Shown piece by piece: positions 33,747 to 41,681 of a DNA stretch of 64,000 nucleotides (positions within the stretch are counted from its first letter, which is position 1; every line of letters starts with the position of its first letter). A model generated the notes under the pieces. That model saw nothing but the letters and a program-made list of their open reading frames with translations, searched no databases and had not been told where the DNA came from. The position numbers and the translations under genes are program-made. Source of the stretch: an uncultured Prevotellaceae bacterium (GTDB lineage Bacteria > Bacteroidota > Bacteroidia > Bacteroidales > Bacteroidaceae); assembly GCA_946415365.1 (NCBI GenBank), contig CAMKSE010000014.1, positions 46,231-110,230 on the forward strand, read 5' to 3'.

Positions 33747-34363
33747 AAACACCGCTGATTGGTATCTGCCGCCACCGTCTTGCCACCGATGGGAAGGGTG
33801 TAACCACGCTGGTCGCCTTCCACGGATGTCCGTTGCGCTGTAAGTACTGCTTGAACGCGCAATGCCTTAGGGAAGACGGTGTATGGCGGAGGATGGATTC
33901 CCTGGATATTCTCAATGAGGTAATAGTAGACGATTTGTATTTCAAGGCAACTGCTGGTGGCGTGACGTTTGGAGGAGGGGAGCCGCTCCTAAGAAGCGAT
34001 GAAATCGTCAGTTTCTGCAAGCTGATGCCGGCAGAATGGCATGTTTCTATTGAAACATCCTTGAATGTTAATCTTAGGAATTTGCAGACTGTAGCTCCCT
34101 TCGTTCATCATTATTATATAGATGTGAAAGACATGAATCCAGAGATCTATCGCCGTTATACTTCCATTAGCAATAGTCGGGTCATTGACAACCTGCGTTG
34201 GCTGTCTGCCCATGAAGACCCAAAGAAAGTAACTATCCGGCTGCCACATATCATAGATTACAATACGGAAAAGGATATTGTCGAAAGTCGGAAACAGCTG
34301 GAAACAATGGGATTCAAGGATTTCGACTGCTTCGATTATATCATTCCGGACGAAGCACGCTGA
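33743..34363 (+). CDS. Radical SAM activating-type enzyme
   Basis: A 206-residue protein with the 4Fe-4S cluster motif GCPLRCKYCLN (CxxxCxxC), TFGGGEPLL (the GGE motif) and ITSIETSLNV-like strand elements. Size and motifs match activases of glycyl-radical enzymes and other minimal radical SAM proteins. No glycyl-radical enzyme is adjacent; instead it overlaps a TonB-like gene by ATGA. Target unknown. The 3' end overlaps the convergent regulator gene by 23 bases. Confidence 0.82.
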   Translation: MKTPLIGICRHRLATDGKGVTTLVAFHGCPLRCKYCLNAQCLREDGVWRRMDSLDILNEVIVDDLYFKATAGGVTFGGGEPLLRSDEIVSFCKLMPAEWHVSIETSLNVNLRNLQTVAPFVHHYYIDVKDMNPEIYRRYTSISNSRVIDNLRWLSAHEDPKKVTIRLPHIIDYNTEKDIVESRKQLETMGFKDFDCFDYIIPDEAR

Positions 34364-35219
34364 TATCCATTTTCTTGTTGAGCCTGCTCTTGGTGCTGCG
34401 GACGGCCTGTTCTGAACAGCAGAAAGAGCGGGCCTTTTGCTTATCGGTCTTGCCGTAGTATTCCATCACACAGAAGAAAGTCTCCTTGGGCGTCAGCGTC
34501 GAGGAGGCCTTTTCAAGAATCGTGGTTAGGGTTGGGTCGATAAGGGGGATGGCCTTGAGCAGAGCCTGTTCCTCGGTCTTCCCCATCTGGCTGATATTCT
34601 GGTCGTTGATGATGGCGAACAGTACATCGATACCGGCTTTGGTCTCCTGAATTGTCAGCGATTCATGATGATGTCCGAAAGTATCTGCTGATGGTGTTGT
34701 TCCAAGATTTTTAAGTTGTTCAGTCAACTCATGCCTGACGGAAACAATACGTTGTTGGTAGGAACGGGAAAGCATCTTGATACGATGGAGATACCAAAGG
34801 GCAGCGCAACCAAGCAGCAGGAGCAGAATGATGACTGCAAGAGCGTATGGCTGCTGTTTTTGCGCAGCTTTAGTATGTTCCACCTGCATCTGCACATCCA
34901 TGACATTCATATAGACATCAGGCGACAGAGTCTGCATCAGCAATTGCAGTTCCTGTTGCTTACCCTCGCGATAATAAATGTAGCAGAGAAGGGAAAGTGC
35001 TCCGTGTTCGAGGGTGGAGTCCTGGCTAAGCATAAAGGCACGATATGCATGTGTCTCGGCTTGCATAAGGGAGTCGGTAAACATCTCCTGCCAAGCCATC
35101 TCCTGATAGATGGTCGCACTATCGCTATACTTCTTCTGACGGGAAGAAGTCATACTATCCTGCTGACAGCCAGATATCAGGCAGGCGAGTGCCAAAACCC
35201 CAAATACCAAATGCTTCAT
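34341..35219 (-). CDS. Membrane-anchored regulator with C-terminal helix-turn-helix
   Basis: A 292-residue protein with a lipoprotein-like signal (LVFGVLALACLISGCQQ), a helical periplasmic part of TPR-like character (about 30-125), one membrane span (YALAVIILLLLLGCAALWYL, about 128-147), a coiled coil, and a C-terminal LuxR-like helix-turn-helix (LTPKETFFCVMEYYGKTDKQ, then SEQAVRSTKSRLNKKM). Such proteins in Bacteroidetes regulate nearby genes from the membrane. The promoter -7 (CAAAGATA, 35228-35235) is only eight bases from the start codon. It is convergent with the radical SAM gene. Confidence 0.7.
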   Translation of the reverse strand: MKHLVFGVLALACLISGCQQDSMTSSRQKKYSDSATIYQEMAWQEMFTDSLMQAETHAYRAFMLSQDSTLEHGALSLLCYIYYREGKQQELQLLMQTLSPDVYMNVMDVQMQVEHTKAAQKQQPYALAVIILLLLLGCAALWYLHRIKMLSRSYQQRIVSVRHELTEQLKNLGTTPSADTFGHHHESLTIQETKAGIDVLFAIINDQNISQMGKTEEQALLKAIPLIDPTLTTILEKASSTLTPKETFFCVMEYYGKTDKQKARSFCCSEQAVRSTKSRLNKKMDISVLRPE

Positions 35220-35405
35220 TTCGACTGCAAAGATACAAAAAAGTTTTAAGAATGATACCTAGGGGTTTGAATTATTTATGAATCTCTATCCGTCTTTGTG
35301 TCAAAAGCGCATGCCGCATGCCGCCAAATTACTGAAATTCAATGCCTTGCAATCATATTCTGTGTCAACCTTAGTGGAAGTATTGCAAGATAAAGAAATC
35401 TGTTG

Positions 35406-35506
35406 TATCTTTGCATCGACGTACTTATCAAGTCAGTGTTAATCCTTCTGTTTTGAACAGAGCCGCCAAGTGGTGTATTTATCATTTCACACGCACTTGA
35501 CGGCTC
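35406..35506 (+). ncRNA. Candidate small RNA or orphan leader
   Basis: A rightward -7 box TATCTTTG (35406-35413) is followed about 45 bases later by a hairpin with arms GAGCCGCCAAGTG (35460-35472) and CACTTGACGGCTC (35494-35506), 12 of 13 paired. No open frame of quality follows in this direction; the next gene is on the other strand. It may be a small RNA or a leftover promoter and terminator of a lost gene. Confidence 0.3.
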
Positions 35507-35515
35507 CGTTATGTG

Positions 35516-35555
35516 TTAGCCGTGGGGACAGGCATCTGGGTATGGGTGCCTGTTT
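35516..35555. repeat. Dispersed repeat copy (also at 38084-38140)
   Basis: TTAGCCGTGGGGACAGGCAT plus CTGGG at 35516-35540 is repeated exactly at 38084-38108. Here a short hairpin ACAGGCA...TGCCTGT with a T-run follows, which would act as a terminator. Confidence 0.7.
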
Positions 35556-35594
35556 TTATGGCATTTTTTTTGCAATATTCCTGATGGTCTTCGG

Positions 35595-35867
35595 CTATTT
35601 GGTAGTAACCGGCATATTAGCTTCCTTCCAAGCGATGATGCCACCTTTCAGGTTCACTAGCTTGTAGCCACAGTCACCCAGTTTGGCTGCTGCGCCAGCA
35701 GAACGCCGCCCGCTTCGGCAATATACGGCAATCTTCTTGCCAGGAGGAACTATCAAAGTGGCAGTGGCGTAAATATCCTTATCATTGCAATTAAATACGT
35801 CATCACTTATTGCAAACGGATTCTCAATTTCTGAGACTATGGAGGTCAGGCCGCTATCAATAGCCAT
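35595..35867 (-). pseudogene. Truncated rhodanese-like domain
   Basis: About 90 residues with the active-site loop VYCRSGRRSAGAA (catalytic Cys) and GGIIAWKEANMPV, the C-terminal half of a rhodanese sulfurtransferase. The N-terminal DVR...EY...GHIPGA segment is missing. The frame starts inside the end of the binding-protein gene (overlap about 11 bases), so it may be the remnant of a gene truncated by rearrangement, or a minimal protein still translated by coupling. Confidence 0.5.
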
Positions 35868-36756
35868 ACACCAGCCCATACTTCTCATGAAGCTGTCGGA
35901 GGGTGCCGTCGGCTTTCATTTGGGCAATGACAACGTTGACAAGGGCGAGAAGATCGTCTTGCCCCTTGCGCATCAGCACACCGATTTCTCCGTGGGTGAA
36001 GGGAGCGTTTAGCAACGGTGCAGCGAGGCGTGGGTCATTCTGCACATACCACGGAGCCTCGGTAATTTCGGTAATCATCACGTCGGCATTGCCCTCGGCT
36101 ACCTGATTGGGGATTTCCTCGTTCTGCTGATAAACGATAATCTGAGCGTGAGTAAGGTTCGCATTGGCAAACTTCTCGTTCAGCCCACCGGGGTTTACCA
36201 TCACGCGCACTTCTGGCTTGTCGATGTCGGCCAGCGACTGGTAGCGGTCGGCATCGGCGGCACGGCAGAGGATGGTCTTGCCATTGGCCAAATAACCGTC
36301 ACTCATCAGCATCGTCTCCTTTCGCGTGTCGGTAATGGTGATGCCTCCAATGGCAAGGTCAAAAGTCTGTGGTTCGGTCAGCACATCGGCAGTCAGCGTA
36401 GGCCATGAGGTTTGTACATATTCAATACCTACACCGATGCGCTTGGCTATCTTCTCTGCCATTTCGATGCCGAAGCCCCAGTAGTTGCCGTCGGCCTCGC
36501 GATACGAAAGTGGCCGATAGTCTCCCGTGGTGCCTACCAACAGCTTGCCTCGCTCCTGGATGCGCTCAATGGTAGGCTGCTTCTCCGCCGAATTATCGTC
36601 ATTCGCCGTACAAGATGCAAACGATACTGTGCCGCATAGTAGCAGGATGGCGGCGAGTATCCATAATTTCATCAGATTGACCTGCGGTCGACATTTCTCA
36701 CACTCAGCAAAGCTCAAACCAGTTTGGCATTGCTCTCTCTTAATCGAAATTTTCAT
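35857..36756 (-). CDS. Periplasmic amino-acid-type solute-binding lipoprotein
   Basis: A type II solute-binding protein of family 3: RGKLLVGTTGDYRPLSYREA (start of lobe 1), GFGIEMAEKIAKRIG, DLAIGGITITDTRKETMLMS, then a C-terminal DLLALVNVVIAQMKADGTLR. The mature part resembles amino-acid-binding proteins and PheC-like cyclohexadienyl dehydratases. Two starts are possible: 36756, or ATG 36672, which gives MKLWILAAILLLCGTVSFAS then Cys, a good lipoprotein signal; the latter is more likely. No ABC permease or ATPase gene is adjacent, so an enzymatic role should be kept open. Confidence 0.8.
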   Translation of the reverse strand: MKISIKREQCQTGLSFAECEKCRPQVNLMKLWILAAILLLCGTVSFASCTANDDNSAEKQPTIERIQERGKLLVGTTGDYRPLSYREADGNYWGFGIEMAEKIAKRIGVGIEYVQTSWPTLTADVLTEPQTFDLAIGGITITDTRKETMLMSDGYLANGKTILCRAADADRYQSLADIDKPEVRVMVNPGGLNEKFANANLTHAQIIVYQQNEEIPNQVAEGNADVMITEITEAPWYVQNDPRLAAPLLNAPFTHGEIGVLMRKGQDDLLALVNVVIAQMKADGTLRQLHEKYGLVYGY

Positions 36757-36814
36757 TTTCTAACTACCTTTTTGAGTGCCCTCGATGACGATGCCGAGGG
36801 CGAGTTACATGATG

Positions 36815-37945
36815 TTACAAAAAACGCTGCCTAAACCAAAGGGAGAAAACAGGGTCTGTAATATAGAGTTGGCGCATTTCTGAATAGATGAGATCACGCT
36901 CGATAAGGGCATCACGAAGACGCACCATATTGGATGGACTGCCCAAATCAAACTGACTACGCACCTTCTTTTCGTTGTAGCCAGAGTGTATGCCAGTAAC
37001 AATGGCACGCAGCAAATTCATTTGATAGCCAGAAAGAGGTTCTATCTGCTGCATATAAAGAGCCTCGTTGGTACTTATCAGTTCCTTGATGGCCAATGGA
37101 AGCAATTCATCCTTTGCAGATTCCCCTAGAGGTGTATGGTTTAGAACAATGGAAGCCAGATGCTGAACGTACGACGGATATAGGTCAACTGACTCACAGA
37201 TTTTCGTAACCAGCTCTTCAGAGATATGTCTGCCTGCGCTCTCAAAATGGCTAACGATGTAGCCAGTCCAGTCAGATATTGGAATCTTCTGCAACCACAG
37301 CAAGTCGCCAAACTGATAGAACGGCATGCTGCGATTTAGGAAAATCTTGCTCATCATGTGACGTTTACTGCCGAAAAGACAATAGGACGTATAGTGATGA
37401 TGTTGCCAGACAGAACGCAACCGAGCCTGAACAGTTTTTGTATTCTCAAACTCACCCACCTGCTGAAACTCATCAATGCATACAACAATGTGACAGTCTT
37501 TGCGTTTGGCTATTACCTCAACCATATTCAGTATTTCTTCTGGACTATGGGTTTCAGGAGTGATGCCAAGAGACACGCTGATATCTGATGTCGGATCTAT
37601 TGGAAAGTGGATTCTAGGTGTGAGTCGTGCAAGAAAATCTTTGGCTTCATCCATCCATAATTGAACTTTGGTGGCCGTCTGTTTTAGAACTGCCGCAGCC
37701 ATGACATTATAGAAGTCATATTCGCTCTTACATCCGAAGATGTCCAATCGAACAGTAATGATATTGCTTCCTTCCAACTGTCGGCAGACATGATCCACCA
37801 AAGATGTCTTACCCCAACGACGAGGTGATATGAGAATAGAGTTGATACCATTCTCAAAATTCTGTTTCAGTCGACGGGTTTCTTCCACACGCCCTGTGAA
37901 ATTGTAGTCTGTTACAGCTACTCCATAGACAAAACTCTTCTCCAT
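36815..37945 (-). CDS. AAA-type ATPase (ATPase_2 / COG1672-like)
   Basis: A 376-residue protein with an N-terminal tag YNFTGRVEETRRLKQNF, Walker A SPRRWGKTSL, Walker B VVCIDEFQQ, sensor-like YCLFGSKRHMM, and a C-terminal winged helix (MRQLYITDPVFSLWFRQRF). These ATPases are numerous in Bacteroidetes and of unknown role, often patchily distributed. Promoter -7 CAAAGGTA at 37974-37981. Two tandem palindromes at 37999-38029 lie just upstream, in operator position. Confidence 0.85.
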   Translation of the reverse strand: MEKSFVYGVAVTDYNFTGRVEETRRLKQNFENGINSILISPRRWGKTSLVDHVCRQLEGSNIITVRLDIFGCKSEYDFYNVMAAAVLKQTATKVQLWMDEAKDFLARLTPRIHFPIDPTSDISVSLGITPETHSPEEILNMVEVIAKRKDCHIVVCIDEFQQVGEFENTKTVQARLRSVWQHHHYTSYCLFGSKRHMMSKIFLNRSMPFYQFGDLLWLQKIPISDWTGYIVSHFESAGRHISEELVTKICESVDLYPSYVQHLASIVLNHTPLGESAKDELLPLAIKELISTNEALYMQQIEPLSGYQMNLLRAIVTGIHSGYNEKKVRSQFDLGSPSNMVRLRDALIERDLIYSEMRQLYITDPVFSLWFRQRFL

Positions 37946-37998
37946 AACCTGTTGTATTTGTAAGCTTTTGCGGACAAAGGTAGCAAAATAAACACAAC

Positions 37999-38029
37999 TT
38001 CACAAACTTGTGAATCACAAACTTGTGAA
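37999..38029. promoter_or_regulatory. Tandem palindromic operator candidate
   Basis: TTCACAAACTTGTGAA (37999-38014) is followed directly by TCACAAACTTGTGAA (38015-38029), two copies of the same palindrome. They overlap the expected -33 region of the AAA ATPase promoter, so a dimeric regulator could block transcription there. Confidence 0.5.
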
Positions 38030-38083
38030 TTTTAAGAATTATTATATCATCATGTCAATTCAGAATAGTTTTTGGGACAGGTA

Positions 38084-38140
38084 TTAGCCGTGGGGACAGG
38101 CATCTGGGCATAAACAAACACAACCCAGGTACCTGTCCCC
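38084..38140. repeat. Dispersed palindromic repeat, complete copy
   Basis: Arms of 17 bp (38092-38108 GGGGACAGGCATCTGGG, and 38124-38140 CCCAGGTACCTGTCCCC) pair at 15 of 17 positions. The left arm with its flank matches 35516-35540. A REP-like intergenic hairpin. Confidence 0.7.
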
Positions 38141-38274
38141 ATGACTATCCGTTTTATCGTCTGGCTTTGAAATTTTACCTCAAAACGATGTATTTCGACT
38201 GATTTTATGCAATATTCATAAAATAATTGATTAATTATTTGTACATGTAACTAGAAATAGTTACCTTTGCGGCG

Positions 38275-38441
38275 ATGAACAAGAAAGATAAACTCATAAA
38301 ACGATTCAAGACCCAGCCTCGAGATTTTACTTTCGATGAGGTTGTGACCCTGTTTCAAGGCCCCATCCAAGTAATATCATAAAGGGGTATCTGATGCGTG
38401 ACATATTGAATTTTCTTTTAACGAACAATTATATAAAATAA
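38275..38441 (+). pseudogene. hicA: hicA toxin remnant with internal deletion
   Basis: The frame from ATG 38275 reads MNKKDKLIKRFKTQPRDFTF then DEVVTLFQG, the N-terminal half of a HicA toxin. Directly after it a shifted frame reads PHPSNIIKGYLMRDILNFLL then TNNYIK and stops at 38439-38441, the C-terminal end of HicA. The middle with the catalytic His region is missing, and the junction (near 38358-38366) changes frame. The promoter -7 box TACCTTTG (38262-38269) is intact six bases before the start. So the toxin is inactivated while its antitoxin gene remains. Confidence 0.8.
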
Positions 38442-38454
38442 GGAGGACGAAGAT

Positions 38455-38796
38455 ATGGGATATTTGAAGTACAAAGGCTATACAGGAAGTGTGGAGTATA
38501 GCGAAGAAGACAAGTGCCTGTTTGGAAAGGTGCAGGGCATGGCTAAGGATAGTATCACCTACGAAGGTTCTACTGTTGAGGAATTGACAGAAGACTTTGA
38601 GGGAGCCATTGATGATTACCTGGCATTATGCGAAGAAAAAGGGATAGAGCCACGCAAACCATATTCGGGTGTGCTTAATGTAAGGCTTACACCGGAGATT
38701 CATAGTAGTGCGGCTATGGCAGCCCAAAAGGCCGGCATAACCATCAATGCATTTATCAAAAACGCCGTAGCTCGCGCATTGGGCATAGTGCTGTAA
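38455..38796 (+). CDS. hicB: HicB-family antitoxin
   Basis: This 113-residue protein has the HicB fold LKYKGYTGSVEYSEEDKCLF, GLKVQGMAKDSITYEGSTVE-type sequence, and a C-terminal ribbon-helix-helix segment (VRLTPEIHSSAAMAAQKAGI, then TINAFIKNAVARAL). It normally neutralises HicA and represses the operon. It is preceded by an unusually good Shine-Dalgarno AGGAGG (38441-38446), which overlaps the hicA stop. It is intact although its toxin is deleted, so it may persist as a regulator or as anti-toxin defence. The 3' end overlaps the convergent acetyltransferase gene by 41 bases. Confidence 0.88.
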   Translation: MGYLKYKGYTGSVEYSEEDKCLFGKVQGMAKDSITYEGSTVEELTEDFEGAIDDYLALCEEKGIEPRKPYSGVLNVRLTPEIHSSAAMAAQKAGITINAFIKNAVARALGIVL

Positions 38797-39703
38797 TTAC
38801 TTTTTCGCCCATGAAATAATAGGTGCTGATTTCGTAGCCTGAGGCGCCATATAGGACATCCAGATCTGAATATGTATATGAAAGGCTGGCTTCTTTCAGT
38901 CCGATATCCTTCAGGTATCTCGTGCCAAGTTTGACCATATTTGTGGCTATCCCCTGATGAGTCTCGTTGGAAGCAACACAGGTGCATCCTACGTTCCCGA
39001 CGCCCTCTGCCTCTGTTTCCGCAGAGACGATCAATGTCCCTACGATCTTGCCATTCTTGATGGCTACCAGCACGCGCTGTTGATGCCCAGGTGTGTAGAG
39101 GCTGGCGTTGTCGTAATACTTGGAGAAACTGTCTTCTTGATATTGGCAGGCATCATCGGCACAGCGCAGAATTTCCTTCATGTCGGCGATGGTTGCCCAT
39201 CTGTAGTTGATGCCGTTGATGGTATCCCCTACCGCATAATCGTTCAGGCGGAAATCATACAGCGACATCTTCATGTCGAAACAGTTACATGCTCCCCATG
39301 AGTGTCTATAACCTCTATGCTCAAAGAAATCGGATGCTTCCGTGTTGACTAACGGATCAAGATGCTCATGCACACTTGGGGCAAACCTGCGACTGGTAGG
39401 CACTCCTGGTAGGAGGTAATCGAAACCGACTCCAAGTATTACCTTCTCGTGACAGTCTTTTCCTATCGTCTCCTCACAAGCCTGCAACAGGTCGCTGCCG
39501 ATGCCTTGGTTTCTGTGTTCCTTATCGACCACCAACAACAGAATTGTATTCCCATTAACAATCGTGCACCCAATCAGTCTGCCTTCGCTGTTTCTTCTCG
39601 TAAAGGTTACGTTACTTTCGTGATGAATGATTCCCAACAAGGTTCGTTCTTCCCTGCTGACGTAGGGGAAGTTGCGTCGGAATATCTCTAGAATCTCATC
39701 CAT
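38756..39703 (-). CDS. GNAT acetyltransferase with two GNAT-like halves
   Basis: A 315-residue protein. The first GNAT half contains LLVVDKEHRNQGIGSDLLQA (acetyl-CoA loop, about 55-75) and the second half RVLVAIKNGKIVGTLIVSAE with GCTCVASNETHQGIATNMVK (about 250-270). Two Q-x-x-G-I/x-G/A acetyl-CoA loops imply a duplicated fold. Substrate unknown. Its coding end overlaps hicB, suggesting that one of the two has been extended. Confidence 0.8.
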   Translation of the reverse strand: MDEILEIFRRNFPYVSREERTLLGIIHHESNVTFTRRNSEGRLIGCTIVNGNTILLLVVDKEHRNQGIGSDLLQACEETIGKDCHEKVILGVGFDYLLPGVPTSRRFAPSVHEHLDPLVNTEASDFFEHRGYRHSWGACNCFDMKMSLYDFRLNDYAVGDTINGINYRWATIADMKEILRCADDACQYQEDSFSKYYDNASLYTPGHQQRVLVAIKNGKIVGTLIVSAETEAEGVGNVGCTCVASNETHQGIATNMVKLGTRYLKDIGLKEASLSYTYSDLDVLYGASGYEISTYYFMGEKVITALCPMRELRRF

Positions 39704-39718
39704 ACGACGAGTTGTTAC

Positions 39719-40297
39719 TCAGTTCCAGGCGCGGATGAACTGACCGTCGAAGGCGGCCTGATAGCGGTAGAGTTGTTTGCCGCCATCACCTGAGGCGACG
39801 GTGCCGTTGTTCACGTCATAGTAACGGCCACACTTGGCACACGACAGCTGATTGCCGCCCTTCTGCCAAGTCAGCGGGTATCGCGTACCGCCATATTGGT
39901 TCAGACAGTTGGGACACTGTCCTTCGTAGGCGATAAGCATGTTGTCGTAGCTGCTGGTGCCGATGATGATACAGTTGCCTGCCCCCAAGACACAACGGTA
40001 CTGGTTCTCGCGATCCGTACTGAGACGAATGTTTTCTGTAGCTCCGTCATAATTGCGGGTGGTTTTCAGGTGGCGCACACCCTGATCAAGGTTTGTCTCT
40101 ATCTTGCAGAAATGTCCAGGGTTACCTAGGATGCCAGTCAAATGACAAGGCTGAGGATGAAGTTGGGTGTCGAAGAAAAAGAAACACTCCGCACCACGAT
40201 AGACGGAGTCTTCGGCATTGCAGGCTGATAAAGACAGAAGAACAATTAAAGACATAGTAACATAATAACAAATATATTTGACACCCCTTGCTTTCAT
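39719..40297 (-). CDS. Lipoprotein with CxxC pairs
   Basis: A 192-residue protein with lipobox LSLSACNAED and later GQCPNCLNQYGG and LSCAKCGRYYDV, two CxxC pairs that could hold zinc or, less likely, an iron-sulfur centre. The upstream half of the signal (VKYICYYVT) is encoded by one arm of a dispersed palindrome (40249-40331). A shorter start at ATG 40255 (MSLIVLLSLSAC) is possible. Function unknown. Confidence 0.65.
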   Translation of the reverse strand: MKARGVKYICYYVTMSLIVLLSLSACNAEDSVYRGAECFFFFDTQLHPQPCHLTGILGNPGHFCKIETNLDQGVRHLKTTRNYDGATENIRLSTDRENQYRCVLGAGNCIIIGTSSYDNMLIAYEGQCPNCLNQYGGTRYPLTWQKGGNQLSCAKCGRYYDVNNGTVASGDGGKQLYRYQAAFDGQFIRAWN

Positions 40298-40331
40298 TTT
40301 ATATTATAGTTAATATGTTACTATGTCTTCA
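40249..40331. repeat. Palindromic repeat, AAGACATAGTAACATA type
   Basis: AAAGACATAGTAACATAATA near 40249 and its inverse ATATGTTACTATGTCTT near 40315-40331 form long arms. A related pair lies at 42627-42707. This copy extends into the start of the lipoprotein gene. Confidence 0.6.
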
Positions 40332-40335
40332 AAAA

Positions 40336-41676
40336 TTACTTTGTCTCTCCAAGAAGAGAGGCTTCTGCCTTGGTCATGCGATCGAAGTGGAAACCATCGA
40401 GCGTCTGCTGCATCAATGCCTGGATCTGGTCGTTGCAGAGGTTGCCGATAGAGCCCTCGTGGGTATGGTGGATGTCGTGAGAGGCCTTGAACGTGCCTGC
40501 CTCGATGTCGAGACCCACCTTCTTGTAGGCATCGCGGAAGGGCATCCCATTGGCTGCCAGGCGGTTCACCTCTTCGACGCTGAACATCGGGTCGTACATC
40601 GGATTGTCGAGAATATGCTCGTTCACTTCTATCTTATTAATAATGTAGGCGGCCATCTGCAGGCAGTCTTTCAGTTCGCCGAAGGCTGGCAGGAAGACCT
40701 CCTTAATGATCTGCAGGTCGCGGAAGTAGCCCACGGGAAGGTTGTTCATGATGAGTGTCACCTGCTGAGGCAGCGACTGGAGCTTGTTGCACTTGGCGCG
40801 AATCAGCTCAAACACATCGGGATTCTTCTTGTGGGGCATGATGCTCGATCCCGTTGTACACTCCTTCGGCAACTTCACGAACGAGAAATTCTGAGAGTTG
40901 AACATACAGGCATCGAAGGCCATCTTGGCAATAGTGCCAGCGATGGTGGCAATGGCGAAGCCTACGTTGCGCTCCATCTTACCACGACCCATCTGGGCAT
41001 AGACGACGTTGTAGTCCATTGAGTCGAAGCCCAGCAGTTCGGTGGTCATCGTGCGGTTGAGCGGGAATGACGAACCGTAGCCGGCAGCAGAGCCGAGCGG
41101 GTTGCGGTTGGTCATCTTATAGGCAGCCTGAAGGAAAAGCATGTCATCCGTCAGACTCTCTGCATAGGCACCAAACCACAGGCCGAAGCTTGACGGCATG
41201 GCTATCTGCAGGTGGGTATAGCCTGGCATCAACACATCCTTATATTGGTTGCTCTTTTGGATGAGCTCGTCGAAGAGGATCTTTACCTCGTCAGCGATGT
41301 CCTTGAGTTCGTGGCGGGTGAAGAGCTTCAGGTCTACGAGTACCTGGTCGTTGCGAGAGCGACCCGAATGGATCTTCTTGCCCATGTCGCCCAACTTGCG
41401 GGTGAGGAGCATCTCCACCTGTGAATGCACATCCTCCACATCGTCCTCAATCACAAACTCACCACGCTCTGCCAACTGGTAGATGTTCTTCAACTCTGCC
41501 AGCAGCTGCGTCAGCTCGTCTTTCTCCAACAGTCCGATGCTTTCCAGCATGGTGATATGGGCCATCGAGCCCAATACATCGTATTTCGCCAGATAGAGAT
41601 CCATTTCACGGTCCCGTCCAACGGTAAACCGCTCAATCTCCTTGTTGATCTCAAAGTTCTTTTCCCAAAGCTTCAT
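40336..41676 (-). CDS. argH: Argininosuccinate lyase
   Basis: A 446-residue enzyme of the fumarase/aspartase superfamily: N-terminal KLWEKNFEINKEIERFTVGR, SGRSRNDQV-type motif HSGRSRNDQVLVDLKLF, and the signature GSSIMPHKKNPD (catalytic Ser loop). It splits argininosuccinate into arginine and fumarate. The neighbours upstream (SRPBCC gene, pyrE) suggest a former run of co-directional genes, now interrupted by the four-helix-bundle cassette at 41682-42177. Confidence 0.95.
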   Translation of the reverse strand: MKLWEKNFEINKEIERFTVGRDREMDLYLAKYDVLGSMAHITMLESIGLLEKDELTQLLAELKNIYQLAERGEFVIEDDVEDVHSQVEMLLTRKLGDMGKKIHSGRSRNDQVLVDLKLFTRHELKDIADEVKILFDELIQKSNQYKDVLMPGYTHLQIAMPSSFGLWFGAYAESLTDDMLFLQAAYKMTNRNPLGSAAGYGSSFPLNRTMTTELLGFDSMDYNVVYAQMGRGKMERNVGFAIATIAGTIAKMAFDACMFNSQNFSFVKLPKECTTGSSIMPHKKNPDVFELIRAKCNKLQSLPQQVTLIMNNLPVGYFRDLQIIKEVFLPAFGELKDCLQMAAYIINKIEVNEHILDNPMYDPMFSVEEVNRLAANGMPFRDAYKKVGLDIEAGTFKASHDIHHTHEGSIGNLCNDQIQALMQQTLDGFHFDRMTKAEASLLGETK

Positions 41677-41681
41677 AATGA

